Shown: piece by piece, positions 36,130-46,521 of the stretch
How the letters are laid out: every line of letters starts with the position of its first letter
Numbering within the stretch: position 1 is the stretch's first letter
DNA from: Bullera alba
Taxonomy: Eukaryota > Basidiomycota > Tremellomycetes > Tremellales > Bulleraceae
Direction of reading: 5' to 3'
DNA: 64,000 nucleotides
NCBI GenBank assembly: GCA_001600095.1
Contig: BCIX01000001.1
Coordinates: 6,039,198 to 6,103,197 of the forward strand
Program-made: the position numbers and the translations under genes
Notes under the pieces: generated by a model
Seen by the model: the letters and a program-made list of their open reading frames with translations, nothing else
Databases searched by the model: none
What the model was told of the DNA's origin: nothing

Positions 36130-36742
36130 GTTGCAGGGTTTCACCGATGGTGCTCTTCGCGTTGACGATTTGCGGCGAAGTCAAGTCGCGTCGGTCGTCC
36201 AGACTCCAGATTGTGAAAGGTTCAAAGCTGGGCCTATGTCGTCAGTCGAGATCGTTGAGATCTGTTGTTGCTTCCTTCTTCTGGGCGGCTGGACTGGCGG
36301 ACGAGATCAAGACGGAGAGTAGAAAATCAATCACGATTCACGCGCGTTAGAGTACCGTAGAGTACGCGACGGCGTCACGGACCAAGGTTAAATCGGGTGA
36401 ATTACAAATCAGCCGCATTAGGAGCGATCAGAAATGCACGGCTGAACCACGCCATGGATTAGAAGCAAGAAGCTGCTTTCTAACACGGAGAGAACGTCTC
36501 CTTAATCACGACTTCAAGATCGAGGTTGAATCATTACAATCACCAACTCAAAAAAAGCTAATCTGAAAACGCAGCAGCTTCAGCAGGCTTGAACCAAACA
36601 GAGCGGAACCAATTTCCGCGCTAATTCCGATGAGTCAGACCGACATCGTGCCCACTCAGTACTCGAGACGTTTGGCTTTGGTTTGGCTTGGAATGTCCTC
36701 CGTCGTCTGAGACTCCAATAGTCAACGACAAAGGCAAGCAGC
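36130..36742. other. Divergent intergenic region
   Basis: 613 nt between the repeat-protein start (minus) and the Zn2Cys6 factor start (plus); AT-richer than its surroundings, no coding signal. Confidence 0.5.
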
Positions 36743-39700
36743 ATGGAGCACATGGTAGATCCACAGTTCGAGTACTTCGCCGCCATGGAAGGCGAAGCCG
36801 AATCGAACGCCGAAGCCGGTCCCTCCATCTCCGAGCTCGACATCACAAGCGCCTACGACCGGATACCCAACGAAGTGGAGAGACACCATTTCAGCGCTTT
36901 AATCGACCATGAAGCTGGTGGAAGTGGCGGTGAGGAGGCAAGCTATGGAGAAGAGGGTGATGACTCGAGACAAAAGAAGCGATCTCGAGAAGAGCCAGAA
37001 ACACCAGTGATCAAGTTGAAGAAGACTAGGCAGAGTCGTGAGTCGACAATAGGGTTGAGGAACATGTGAAGCAGGCGTTGATCGTTGAGCTCTCTCTGGC
37101 AGAGTCATGTGATGGTGAGCGAAAGATGAACGAGTTCGTTGAGTATGGCTGATCATGATATTTGCAAAGCCTGTCGAGCCCGCAAGTCAGTCAATCAATC
37201 TTGTAGTAAAGCCTCGGTCACTGACTTCCCACTCGTAGAGTCAAATGCGACAGACCGCCGCCTTCAGCGGCCAACATAGATCCTAATCTTCCAACCAAGG
37301 ATAAATGTACACATTGTATTCAGATCAGTTCGCCTTGTGAGTGAATATTCCCGTCGCGCAGATGTTGATGGTGTGCAGGCACATTCGACTACAAGCCCAA
37401 GAAACGAGGTCCTCCGAACCTGTACGTCTGCACGCATATGATCGGCCGAATAATCGAGGGTGTGCAGCTGACGGATGCAGGTACATGCGCAAACTGAAGG
37501 ATGGGGAAGTCAGCGCATCGCCCGGATCTCAAGATGGGCGGAGTGACAAATCGATGCTGGGAGCACTTCAAGACTTGCACCAACTTGCCGCGGCATCGGA
37601 GCGCAGGACATATCCTCCCAATCCAAACGTACAGGAGACATCCAGCCCGTATGTCACAAACACCAGTTATTGGCGATCTGGTCAGAATCCGGACGATGGA
37701 GGACCCGGTCCAGGGACACTTGCCGAGCAGAGAGCCATGCACGCGACCTCGCTCATGCACCAAGGAGCAGGGACCGCTCATCACATGGGAAAAGATGTCG
37801 AGGCAGAGTGGGAGCCGCACTTGTTGAAGGTTCTCAACGCAACGTCACACTTGACTCCAGATGGATCCTCCAGACCCGGCACGGATTTCTCGCACGGCAA
37901 AGGATCACTAGTCAGCCCGTCATCCAATCACTCTGGACGACAGGGCAACACTGTCTCGGATCAACAAGTCGGCCCTCACTCGCAATCCCCTCTTTATAAT
38001 CTGTCGCCGATACTTCACTACCCCCACGATAGCAATAACCCCCTGGACGCCGTTTTGCCACGAGGCTTGCTGTACCACGTCATCGACCTATTTTTTGACT
38101 ACATCTACGCGCTCATTCCAGGAGTTCACAAACCGACGTTCATGCGAGATCTACACGAAGGGAGGGAGGAGCAGCCGGAACCAGAAGAGTTCATCGCGCT
38201 GGTCATGTCGATAGTCGCGGCGACATTAACGCAAATGCCGAGATCGTTTGTCCCGCTCCCACGCAGAGAGGTCAAAGAGCTGGCCACGAAGACCTGTAGG
38301 CTGGCTAGGGAGTACTTGTGCAAAGACTTCCAGACGGCAACGTCGACCAGATGTGAGTATTCTCTTGCCAATGACGAGAGTATATCAGTGCTGATTAGAT
38401 GTCCCAGACGTGACGGCCTATCTGTGAGTATAAAGAGTCACCCGTTGAATCAGTTCTGACACCCGACGCAGCTCGGCGCTAGCGATGACGATGCTGGGCA
38501 TGCCAATGGTGGCGTCCGAGTTGTTCGGGAGCGTGTGGGCGCTCATGATTCGCAATCGATGCAACGAGAAAGAAGTGAGTGTCTCTCGTGCAATGTATAC
38601 CAACAGCGCGCTGACTGTGCCAAAGGCCCAGCCTGAAGACAATGAAATCGAAACGCAAATGAAGCGAAGGATCTTCTGGCTGGTATACGGTGGCAGCGTC
38701 TCTTCGACAATCAACGACTCGACGACACTTATGGTACACGAGGAGATGTGCGCTGAAACTCCGTTCCCTGCCGCAGTGTGAGTGGGACCATCGTGTACCG
38801 TCCTCTCGCTCACATCGTTGCAGAGACGACGAGTACATCACGGCGAACGAGATTTTGCCCCAACCCGAGGACAAACCGTCGGTGTTGATTGGCTTTATAT
38901 ACATTAGCCAGCTGTTCAAGCGTGAGTGGAGAAGCTTCGCCAGAACACCGACTCGAAGCTGATCCAGCCAATGATTGCCTGCAGTCACAGGCCAGGTGCT
39001 TGGGCGCAAGATGAGGGATAGACGGACACCACCGAAAGAGGTGCTCTTGCAAATGCGCCTGAACGAGATCAACGAGCTGTATGACCAGGTCATGAGCCTT
39101 ATGGATGACTGTCCAGAGCCCCTGCGTCTTGATTTTGACAACGATGGTCGATCTGCAAGGTGAGCTCGGCGATATCAACATCGTAATTTGGCTGATAATC
39201 CACCTTTACAGTTCATTCCCGGACGACTGGGATGTAACGGCCTCGGCCGAACTTCAGCAATTGTTCTTCAATCCCAAAGCGAGCAAAGCCGCCATCAAAG
39301 ACGCTTTCCTCGTACAGCAGGGCAACATCTATGTCACTCAAGTGAGCACTCTATGCGACGATCAAGCACGATGAGGACTGATGGCATGTAGCAAATGGTC
39401 AGATATATGATCTTGCAGTATCGCGACGAGCTGGTCATGCTGCAGCGCGAGGAGATGGCTAGTAAGCCTCACGCCGGACTGGGATCCCGTGAAAAGCCCA
39501 GGAGGCAATCTTCCAGTGTGAGAAAAGGGGAATTTGACAGAGCCTTGTTTACGGAAGAGGAGAAGGACTCTGTTGCCAGCGATCTGTTGTCAATTCTACA
39601 GGCGATACCGATCCAGGTTATCGGTGAGTACGACTCCAAGCGTATTCTCGTGAGAGTGTGGCTGTATTACTAACCTCGGTATCAGCGGTCAACAGTATGC

Positions 39701-39949
39701 CTCTGGTGATGAAAGTCCGCTTCGTGGCGTCGATGCTCTTGGACGCTATTGGACCCGAGGTGGAAATGCACTCTATCCCCCAAGGGCTTTCCAACCGGAT
39801 TCGCCGGGCGCAGAGTTATCTATGTGAGTACACACCGGACCAAGTCATGGCGCATTGCTGACGTCAATGATGTAGGGGACTTCTTGAGGGTGCTGTCGGA
39901 GATCGAGAGCTTTTACGGCTTTGACGAAGACGTTGTACGAAACACATGA
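36743..39949 (+). CDS. Zn2Cys6 fungal transcription factor
   Basis: Nuclear DNA-binding regulator of the Gal4 class. Exons: 36743-37037, 37103-37114, 37170-37185, 37239-37336, 37379-37421, 37481-38352, 38408-38423, 38472-38574, 38626-38777, 38824-38921, 38985-39159, 39212-39341, 39392-39623, 39686-39823, 39876-39949; 817 residues to the first stop. The acidic N-terminus (about 100 residues) precedes the binuclear cluster CDACRARKVKC ... CTHCIQISSPC, with an unusually long 19-residue loop between the third and fourth Cys. The first half of the cluster is encoded by 12-nt and 16-nt micro-exons. A fungal_trans middle-homology region follows (YNLSPILHYPHDSNN, LFFDYIYALIPGVHKPTF, MKRRIFWLVYGGSV). 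The stop at 39947-39949 may not be the true end; coding continues downstream in other frames. The regulated pathway is unknown. Confidence 0.8.
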
Positions 39950-40787
39950 GTGCACATCAAAAGCGACAGTGGAACATTATGCTAGCACTTGCGGTGGAGC
40001 AAGACTGGGAAGTACAGTCGGAAGACCAAGAAGTTGGGGCTCAAACGCTAACCCACTCTGTCGTCGTCCTATCCTTTCACCGCTGACGTATTCAGAATGC
40101 TGATGCTCATTTACTGTAGTGTTATACCAGAAGAACGGCAACCCTTGTTGTTGGACCCCTCTTTCGCAACTGCGGAGCCTGCATACTGGGCTTAGCAGAC
40201 AAGGTGGAAGAACGAGCCGAACACACGGTTCGCGCCTAAAGCGGGAGTACCGAGCTCTGCCTCACGGGAAGAATCAACGTCATTCTTGGAAAATGCCTAC
40301 AACCAACGACCACGAGACTGGTGGTTCCACAGGGACCAGTGACCATAATACTCTGACCAGGAGGAGGCATCAGCTTGCAGCTTCCAGGGGCGACCACACC
40401 CAGGGCGATGTCATCGAGGAAGGGAAAGGCGAGGATGTCGGGAACAGCTCGCAGGACGACGAAACGGTCACATCCGCCATTCCGGACATACTTATCCACT
40501 TCGATGATCTATTTTCAGCGGATGACCTGGAACCTGGGGACGATATCTCGAAAACTCAGCGACTCTCCACTGAGAGGTCAGACGGGCGTCAGCTCGACAC
40601 ACATAGCTGCCTACCCAGTCCGCTTACTGACATGAGCTCAACATCGAGGCCAGGTTCAGGATGCAGTTCGCCAGCAGCTCAGTCCAGCAGTACCGACCCA
40701 AGCTCAGACTCGGAAGGGGATCATCCGGATCAGAGTCAGGGGACTGCGATGATCCAAGTGTACATCGCACCTGGGACCGTCGACTAG
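39950..40787 (+). other. Probable disrupted or mis-modelled C-terminal coding of the Zn2Cys6 factor
   Basis: Three coding-looking segments follow the transcription factor in different frames. First, 39970-40080 reads WNIMLALAVEQDWE and THSVVVLSFH. Then from about 40082 another frame reads ADVFRMLMLIY and PEERQPLLLDPSF, until a TAG at 40193-40195, and continues past it with QTRWKNEPNTRF and NAYNQRPRDWWFHRDQ. Finally a 50-nt intron-like GTGACC...TTCCAG links in phase to an acidic tail ending at 40787 (HFDDLFSADDLEPGDD). A 35-nt intron (39935-39969) could join the first segment, but the shift near 40080 and the TAG have no obvious splice solution. Either the factor is truncated, or the base sequence or model is wrong here. 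Confidence 0.4.
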
Positions 40788-41192
40788 CAGGGGGTCACAG
40801 AGAGCATGGAGAAAGTCGGAAGATGAGACGCATACTCGTAATATGCTACCTATAGTGGTCTTAACCTGTTACTCTCATCACAGCTGAGACCAGCGGTCTC
40901 CTCGATCCTGGCTTTTGTTTTGAATATGCAGCATGTGTCAGGTGCAGTGGGATGCGGTGAGAGGGATCCAGCTGGACAGTGGGCATCAGAGTGCATCAGT
41001 TCTGGGCGGGCATTTGCCACCTCGTACGCAGTGACGTAATCTCTCGAGATCGCACCTTTCATGATTCATCTGCGCACGAGATGAGAGGCAAGCAGCGTGG
41101 GCGAAGACTTCAACATACATACCTGACCAGTAGTACACGACCTTCCCACCACCGCGCTGTGTCGTTACCCTCTACGTAGTCATCGCAGTGCC
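40788..41192. other. Intergenic: CIA30 gene promoter
   Basis: 405 nt with no recognised feature. Confidence 0.5.
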
Positions 41193-42010
41193 ATGTCGCT
41201 AGTTACAGCAGAACGCGGGTCCATCTTCCCGCCATGGCACTTCTCGCATTGGAAGGCAGTAGACGATAGAGTCCGGGGAGGGGCTTCTACCTCTCACTTG
41301 GACCACACAGAAGTCTACATCAACGACGAGTCTGAGAAGGGCCGAAGAGAGAATGCGGCTAAGTTTCACGGACACCTGGGTGGGCAAAAGACCTGATCCA
41401 TCGAACGAGACCGTAATCTGACCTGGATTTAGACATCGATACTCTTGGTGGCGCAGGATTCGCCTCGCAGCGATACACATTCGCCCCAGCTCCACTCCAC
41501 CTACCGCCCTTGAAGTACAAGGGTGTCTCAATCACCTACGCTTTGCCCGGATCCTCAGCCAAGGCCGCCAACACATTCACCTTGGTGTTGAAAACGTCGT
41601 TATCGGTCCGGCCCTCGCCAGACAAGCCAAAATTGCCGCCTAATCCAGAACCAGCGTCGCTCTCTTACGAAGTCAGCTTCACACCCGAAGTGGCATCGAG
41701 TCTTGGTGGTTATGGAAAAGTGGAGACCAAGACGAAATACTTCCCATTTAGCGACCTCGTCCCGACGTACAGAGGCAGAGACGTGCCCCGCTCCGACCCG
41801 AGATACGAGCCGTTCCACAGCGAGAAGATATACGAGTTGAGCTTGATGTGCAGGAGCGGGTTTGGAGAGCAGAAAGGGGACTTTGAGCTGGTGCTCCTGG
41901 ATGTCGCCGGATGGAAGAAGGACGAGGAGGAACTGTCGGGAGCGGGGGGTATTTGGGCTTATGTCCGTTCGATCCTCCATGGTCTCCGGGCTTGGCTATC
42001 GTCTTGGTGA
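41193..42010 (+). CDS. CIA30-domain protein (NDUFAF1-like)
   Basis: Member of the complex I intermediate-associated protein 30 family, beta-sandwich proteins that in mitochondria help assemble NADH:ubiquinone oxidoreductase. Exons 41193-41379 and 41433-42010 give 254 residues. The family signature is WHFSHWKAVDDRVRGGASTS near residues 15-34; later PPLKYKGVSITYALPGSS and YFPFSDLVPTYRGRDV match the strand pattern. No mitochondrial presequence is visible, so this may be one of the cytosolic CIA30 members rather than the assembly factor itself. It is convergent with the phosphodiesterase gene, 86 nt between stops. Confidence 0.82.
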
Positions 42011-42096
42011 GCGAGGTCCTCGCTGAACACCCACAGGATAGGACTATAATAGTGTATCACATATGTAAGATGGATACAACAGTACAGGCTATGTTT

Positions 42097-43667
42097 CTAA
42101 TCATCTGATCCCATCGAGTTCATCGCCACCAAGATCTCGGCAAGACCCCGACTGTCCCCACATTGCCTGTAGAAATCCATGGCTATACACCCCCTGATAC
42201 GTTTCCCATGAGCGATACAATCTAGGAGATATGTGAGGAAGCGGGAGTTGATTCCTGCTACACCTAGACCCCAGGCAGGCCAGCCGAATCCCTTCGCCAT
42301 GGTGGTGGGCAGCGACAAAGGGAATCCCGAGGCCGAGGTGTAGGACAGTGTGAATGGCACTCGGGCGTCGGTGAGAGGTTCCAACGTTGGTACCAGGTGC
42401 TGAACAATCTAAAGCCAACGTGTCAGTCAACGCCTTACTATCCAGTGTGTGGAATATACTCACGGCTTCGAACTTCTCTGGGATCTGTAAGAATGTGTTG
42501 ATTCGGTACCTGGGTAGAGCGTCAATTACAGCTCGACAGTGTGTCGGTAGGACCTGTGCCCACTCACCAATCTTGGATCCTGAATGGAGTCCCAGCACAA
42601 TCCCACACAAAGCCCTCGCGCCTCGAGTCTGGCCAGGTGTAGGGATGAATCCCCATTCCTCCGGCCCACTCCCCCTCAGCACTCCTATTGAACCGAGTCA
42701 TGAGAATGCCCCGACCTCTGACCTCGCCCAATGTCGGGATACGGTTTTCCAGAAACCACCGCTTCTCCAAGAAAGGCTTAAAGGTTTCATACACCAGTTC
42801 CGAGAATCTTTCATTTGAAGCGTCCTCTTCTTTCAGTAGCAGGATGATAGTCTCCGTTGGGTGGGCGTCTAGGAACGAGTGCAGAGTCTGCAGTAGGATC
42901 TTCAACGATGATCGCTGCGGTCGGGGTCCATGATACACTAAACAGCATGAACATGTCTCGATAGTGGAGATGGTGTGGTTACTTACTGAGCAGCTCCTCG
43001 CCAACTACCCTCAGGCGGACGTCGAAGAATCGAATCCCGTCAATGAGCTGTTGACTAATCGGCGTGCTGGGCTGCTGGCACTGAGACACCGGGACTGAGC
43101 ACGATAAGTATTCGTTGAGTATATCAGGGCGGGTTGAATAGTTGTGAGGCCACTCACACCCGTACATTGCGCATGATTCGTGAGTCCCTGGTAGACAGAT
43201 ATCACTCAATGACCGATGGTCGGGGATCGTTCCAAGGAAATCACTGGTCTCCGGGACCTTGTAGATCAAGATCGTCTGGCTATCCCCTCCCTGGAGCAAG
43301 GCACTTCATAAGTACAGGAAATACATTCGCAGGGCTTCTGGAGTCCTGATGGCAATCGGAGACTCACCATGCGGCGATGGACACGGTATCGCCCACTCAC
43401 ACCATCCTGCCTCAGTTCCTCCCACTTCCCCCGCCGGGACCTACTTGACGAGCTGGACTTTAAGCTGACGCTCGCTTCGCCTTTATCCTCGCCTGGGTCC
43501 ATAAACCAGATAGTGATCTCAGATCCGGGATCCAGCCCATTGATATCGACCACGGCTGAAACACCTGATGACGAGGTAGATATCGGCAACACGACACATT
43601 CTTCCCCTTGCGACCGCGTCGTGACTTCTAAGACGGGGAGGTTGATGCTCTTGATAATGAGACTCAT
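42097..43667 (-). CDS. PI-PLC X-domain phosphodiesterase
   Basis: Single-domain, bacterial-type phosphatidylinositol-specific phospholipase C-like TIM barrel. Exons 43368-43667, 42987-43290, 42568-42937, 42464-42509, 42097-42408; 443 residues. Both general acid/base histidines are visible: LPGTHESCAMYG (first His) and MYHGPRP (second His), with DGIRFFDVRLRV between and ETIILLLKEEDAS after. The first about 130 residues form a separate small domain of beta character (SQGEECVVLPIS). There is no Y, PH or C2 domain and no signal peptide. It could cleave phosphoinositides or glycosyl-PI, but the substrate is not determined by sequence. Confidence 0.84.
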
Positions 43668-44008
43668 CGAAAGCTGAGCAGGAGTGAGTGGTGATCGATG
43701 ATCGCCCAGCGCTGATGAGTACGGGTACTCAGTAGACTGGATACTAGAGCCAAGACATGTTCCGGTGACGATGGAAATGCATTCAGGTGGACGGCCAAAG
43801 TGGAGGTAAAGGGCTGTAAAAAGGGCCTCATGACTCGGTCGATCGTCGAGCGTCGATCAACAATCAACGTTCAACGTTCAACAGCGGACACGACTGAGGT
43901 TATCGCACAAGCGGTTGGAATGGATACATGTCTACAAAGGTCCACCTAGATCTATTCTGCTCCAATGGCAAGACCTGAAGATCTATCTTTTAGTCGCAGA
44001 TACTTCTG
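43668..44008. other. Intergenic: phosphodiesterase promoter / eRF1 3' flank
   Basis: 341 nt; contains two tandem CAACGTT units at 43865-43878 preceded by GATCGTCGAGCGTCGATC. No coding signal. Confidence 0.5.
43865..43878. repeat. Two tandem CAACGTT heptamers
   Basis: Copies at 43865 and 43872, adjacent to a CGATCGT/CGAGCGT-like motif, similar in style to the heptamer arrays near 30575 and 32884. Confidence 0.7.
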
Positions 44009-44359
44009 CTAAAAACCTCCATCCGCATCAGGAACGTCGACGGAAGCCCAGCCGAGTACCAATCCCTCTTCCTCCGGTGGAGACAGTTCTCTTTCGCCGA
44101 GAAGACCAAGACCGACCACATCGTCTCCGGAAACGATATCGTCCAGAGATTTCATCACACCCGGGAGCACCTCCCCAGGCGTGAAGACCTCCTGATAATC
44201 TCCCGAGTAATCCGAATCCGAATCCACCTCGACCTCCCATACCAAACTCCCCTCGACGCCCTTCTCCACCTTCACCTCCCTGCCAACCAGACCCACCCCG
44301 CTATCTGGCCCCTCCCGGCGCGCGGCGCTGAGCGGGGCGTTCTTGCCCAAGGAGAGGAG
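44009..44359 (-). other. 116-codon open frame in phase directly after the eRF1 stop (possible readthrough extension)
   Basis: The frame runs from the codon after the eRF1 TGA (44360-44362) to TAG at 44009-44011. The product begins LLSLGKNAPLSAARREGP and later reads VWEVEVDSDSDYSGDYQEV and ends DVPDADGGF. It is rich in Asp/Glu and uses G/C-ending codons as eRF1 does. There is no ATG near its start, so it can only be reached by reading through the TGA or by alternative splicing. The stop is followed by C (TGA-CTC), a context known to be leaky. Chance open frames of this size occur in GC-rich DNA, so coding is unproven. Confidence 0.4.
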
Positions 44360-46106
44360 TCAGATGTCTATAACAATATCAGTAAAGGAATCACAAATGA
44401 CGCAAAGTAGATCTAATGCTCACCGCTGTCCTCGTCGGAGCCGTAGAACTCGTCGTCGTCTCCCTCGAGATCTCCCAGGTCCTCAAAGGTCACCTTGTAT
44501 CGGAGGATACCGCCGATACCACCGAAACCCTTGACGAACTGACTGCCTTCCTGCGATTTGTTGGTCACAAATTCGAGCGTGGCACCAAAGTCCTTGTACT
44601 TCTCGGCGAACCACTCGAGCAGGGCTTGCGCCTCGGCAGTGGATTCCATCTCCAGTCCAGTCGACTTGTCCATGAACTTCTCCCTGTCCTTATCGGCGGG
44701 GGAAGAGTACACGATGATCTCCTCGCCGGCGGCATTTCGGAGCGTGTTTCGGGTAATGTCCAAGTTCTCCCAGACAATCAAGGTCTCCACTGCACCCATA
44801 TCGAGAGCTTTGAGGGTGTCGACAATGCCGAAACAGTACTTTCCGGTGTCGAGGGCGATCTCGTCGAAGTACTTCTGAATCAGTCGTTTCTCTTGTACGA
44901 ACTTGACGTTGGCCAGCGAGTCGGCAGCGAGCTCGATAGCCTAAAGGAATGCTTCAGCACAACGACCAGCCAATATGGGCTCAGCACTGACTTGGTTGAA
45001 ACCGTTCTCTCCTCCATAACTGACATCGACGACCTTGACAACCTTGGCGAGAAGTCTGGGGTCGAACAAGTCACTTCCACTCAAGTCGGTCTTGAGCTCT
45101 GCACTACCGGCCAACACCAGACCAGCAACATTGACCTTGTCGTTGGTGATGAAATGCTGGACTGCCAGCTCGGCGACTTTTCGCACATAGTTTCGCCTCG
45201 CTTCCTCTCGCAGACGGGAGAAACGCAGAGCAGATTGACCACCTCGACCGTGCTTCTTGGGAAGGTCGACCGTGAATTTGTGGACGATCTCTCGGGTGTT
45301 ACCGGCGAGAGTACCGAACAGCGAACCGTTTCCGTCACTGGGCCAAGTCAGCGTCGTGGTCACGACAAAGGAACGCGGCGTGCTCACATGATGATGAAAC
45401 CCCATTTGGAGTCGTTCTCCAGGAGCTCTTCTAGGGCCTCAACGTGGAACCTACTGTCACACATGTACAGAGAGCTGGATCATCGTCAGCGATGATGGTA
45501 TCAAGTACTCGCTGGATACGACTCACGTGTTGATGGGCTTAAATGGCGTCAAAGCGAACGAAATCTTCTTCTCCTTTCCTTCGTCATTCAAGACGGTACC
45601 AACAAATACACAAAGACCGTTGTCGGGGACTGAGAGGGGTCAGAAGGACTGATAATATCGCTGTCTCGTTTACACACCTCGGTTGAAGAGCTTGAGCTTC
45701 TGTTGCGTGGACGTGATGGCCGACAAGACAGATAGTCTATGCGAAACCATCAATACTTAAAACTCTCCCAACGAGGACTTATGTTCACCTATTGACTCTA
45801 CTCTTGATGTTGGAAGCCGTTCCGTACTCCGTCGTCAACATTCCACTGGCCTGCGAGATCTGAGATCCTGAGCAAGGTCAGATCTAGGTCGCGAGTTTGA
45901 AATAAAGATGTATCACTTACTTGGAGGCAAGATCAGGGTGATACACGATGTACCGGCACCTCTGGCCACCGCGAGCATGTTCAGGAGCTTCCTGTATCTC
46001 CAAATCTCGATGGCCTGGTCGGTCTAAGGGAACAAACGAAGTTTCAGCGTGATCCTTCATGCGGTTCTCCGTTATGGAAAACAAAGCTCACCTCCTCTGA
46101 CGACAT
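44360..46106 (-). CDS. SUP45: Eukaryotic peptide chain release factor 1 (eRF1)
   Basis: Class I release factor that recognises all three stop codons and triggers peptide release in the cytosol. Nine exons: 46092-46106, 45921-46023, 45789-45867, 45678-45736, 45527-45629, 45388-45474, 44992-45337, 44424-44940, 44360-44367; 438 residues, against 437 in humans. All functional motifs are present: TASNIKS, YMCDSRF (the YxCxxxF site), GGQ in [13 protein letters not shown], and the C-terminal eRF3-binding region. The first exon is 15 nt (MSSEE) and the last 8 nt. The last exon gives the ending GSDEDSDI; if the final intron (44368-44423) is retained the ending is GSDEDSGEH instead. It is divergent from GRX4 (415 nt apart). 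Confidence 0.95.
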
Positions 46107-46521
46107 TTTGGCGAGCTTTTCTTGATATTTGGTGGTCGATCAAGAGATTTTTCTGACTCTTCTATCAATATGATAGGAGGAGCTGGCTATCAGACTGTCG
46201 ACTGATCCGTGGATACGATGTTGTTGAAGGGAACGACAACTGTGGCGAGCTCAACTAGCTAGCATCTGGCAGGATTCCAGGATTTTGGAGGGCGGAATCA
46301 AATCTATGTGGTGGCCCACTATACAACCCGGCCGTTGAGTCGACGGAGATCGACACTCGTCTCCGTGTCAGTGTACCGAGATTTGTAATGGCCAGCGACG
46401 ATGGCGAGCAAGGGTGCCATGATAGCTTCAACGCTGGCTAGACGTTCAGACGTTCAGAGGATAACTCACAAGTCATTGTCACATACTCGAAGACACTGCT
46501 ACGCTGTCCAAACGACTCGAC
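46107..46521. other. Divergent promoter region eRF1 / GRX4
   Basis: 415 nt between two starts; no recognisable element beyond a short CGTTCAGA duplication near 46444-46458. Confidence 0.5.

Noticed and set aside
45451..45526. eRF1 apparently lacking the YxCxxxF stop-recognition motif
   Set aside because: This came from choosing a downstream acceptor. Using the CCAG acceptor at 45475-45478 adds 24 nt and restores YMCDSRF, giving 438 residues.
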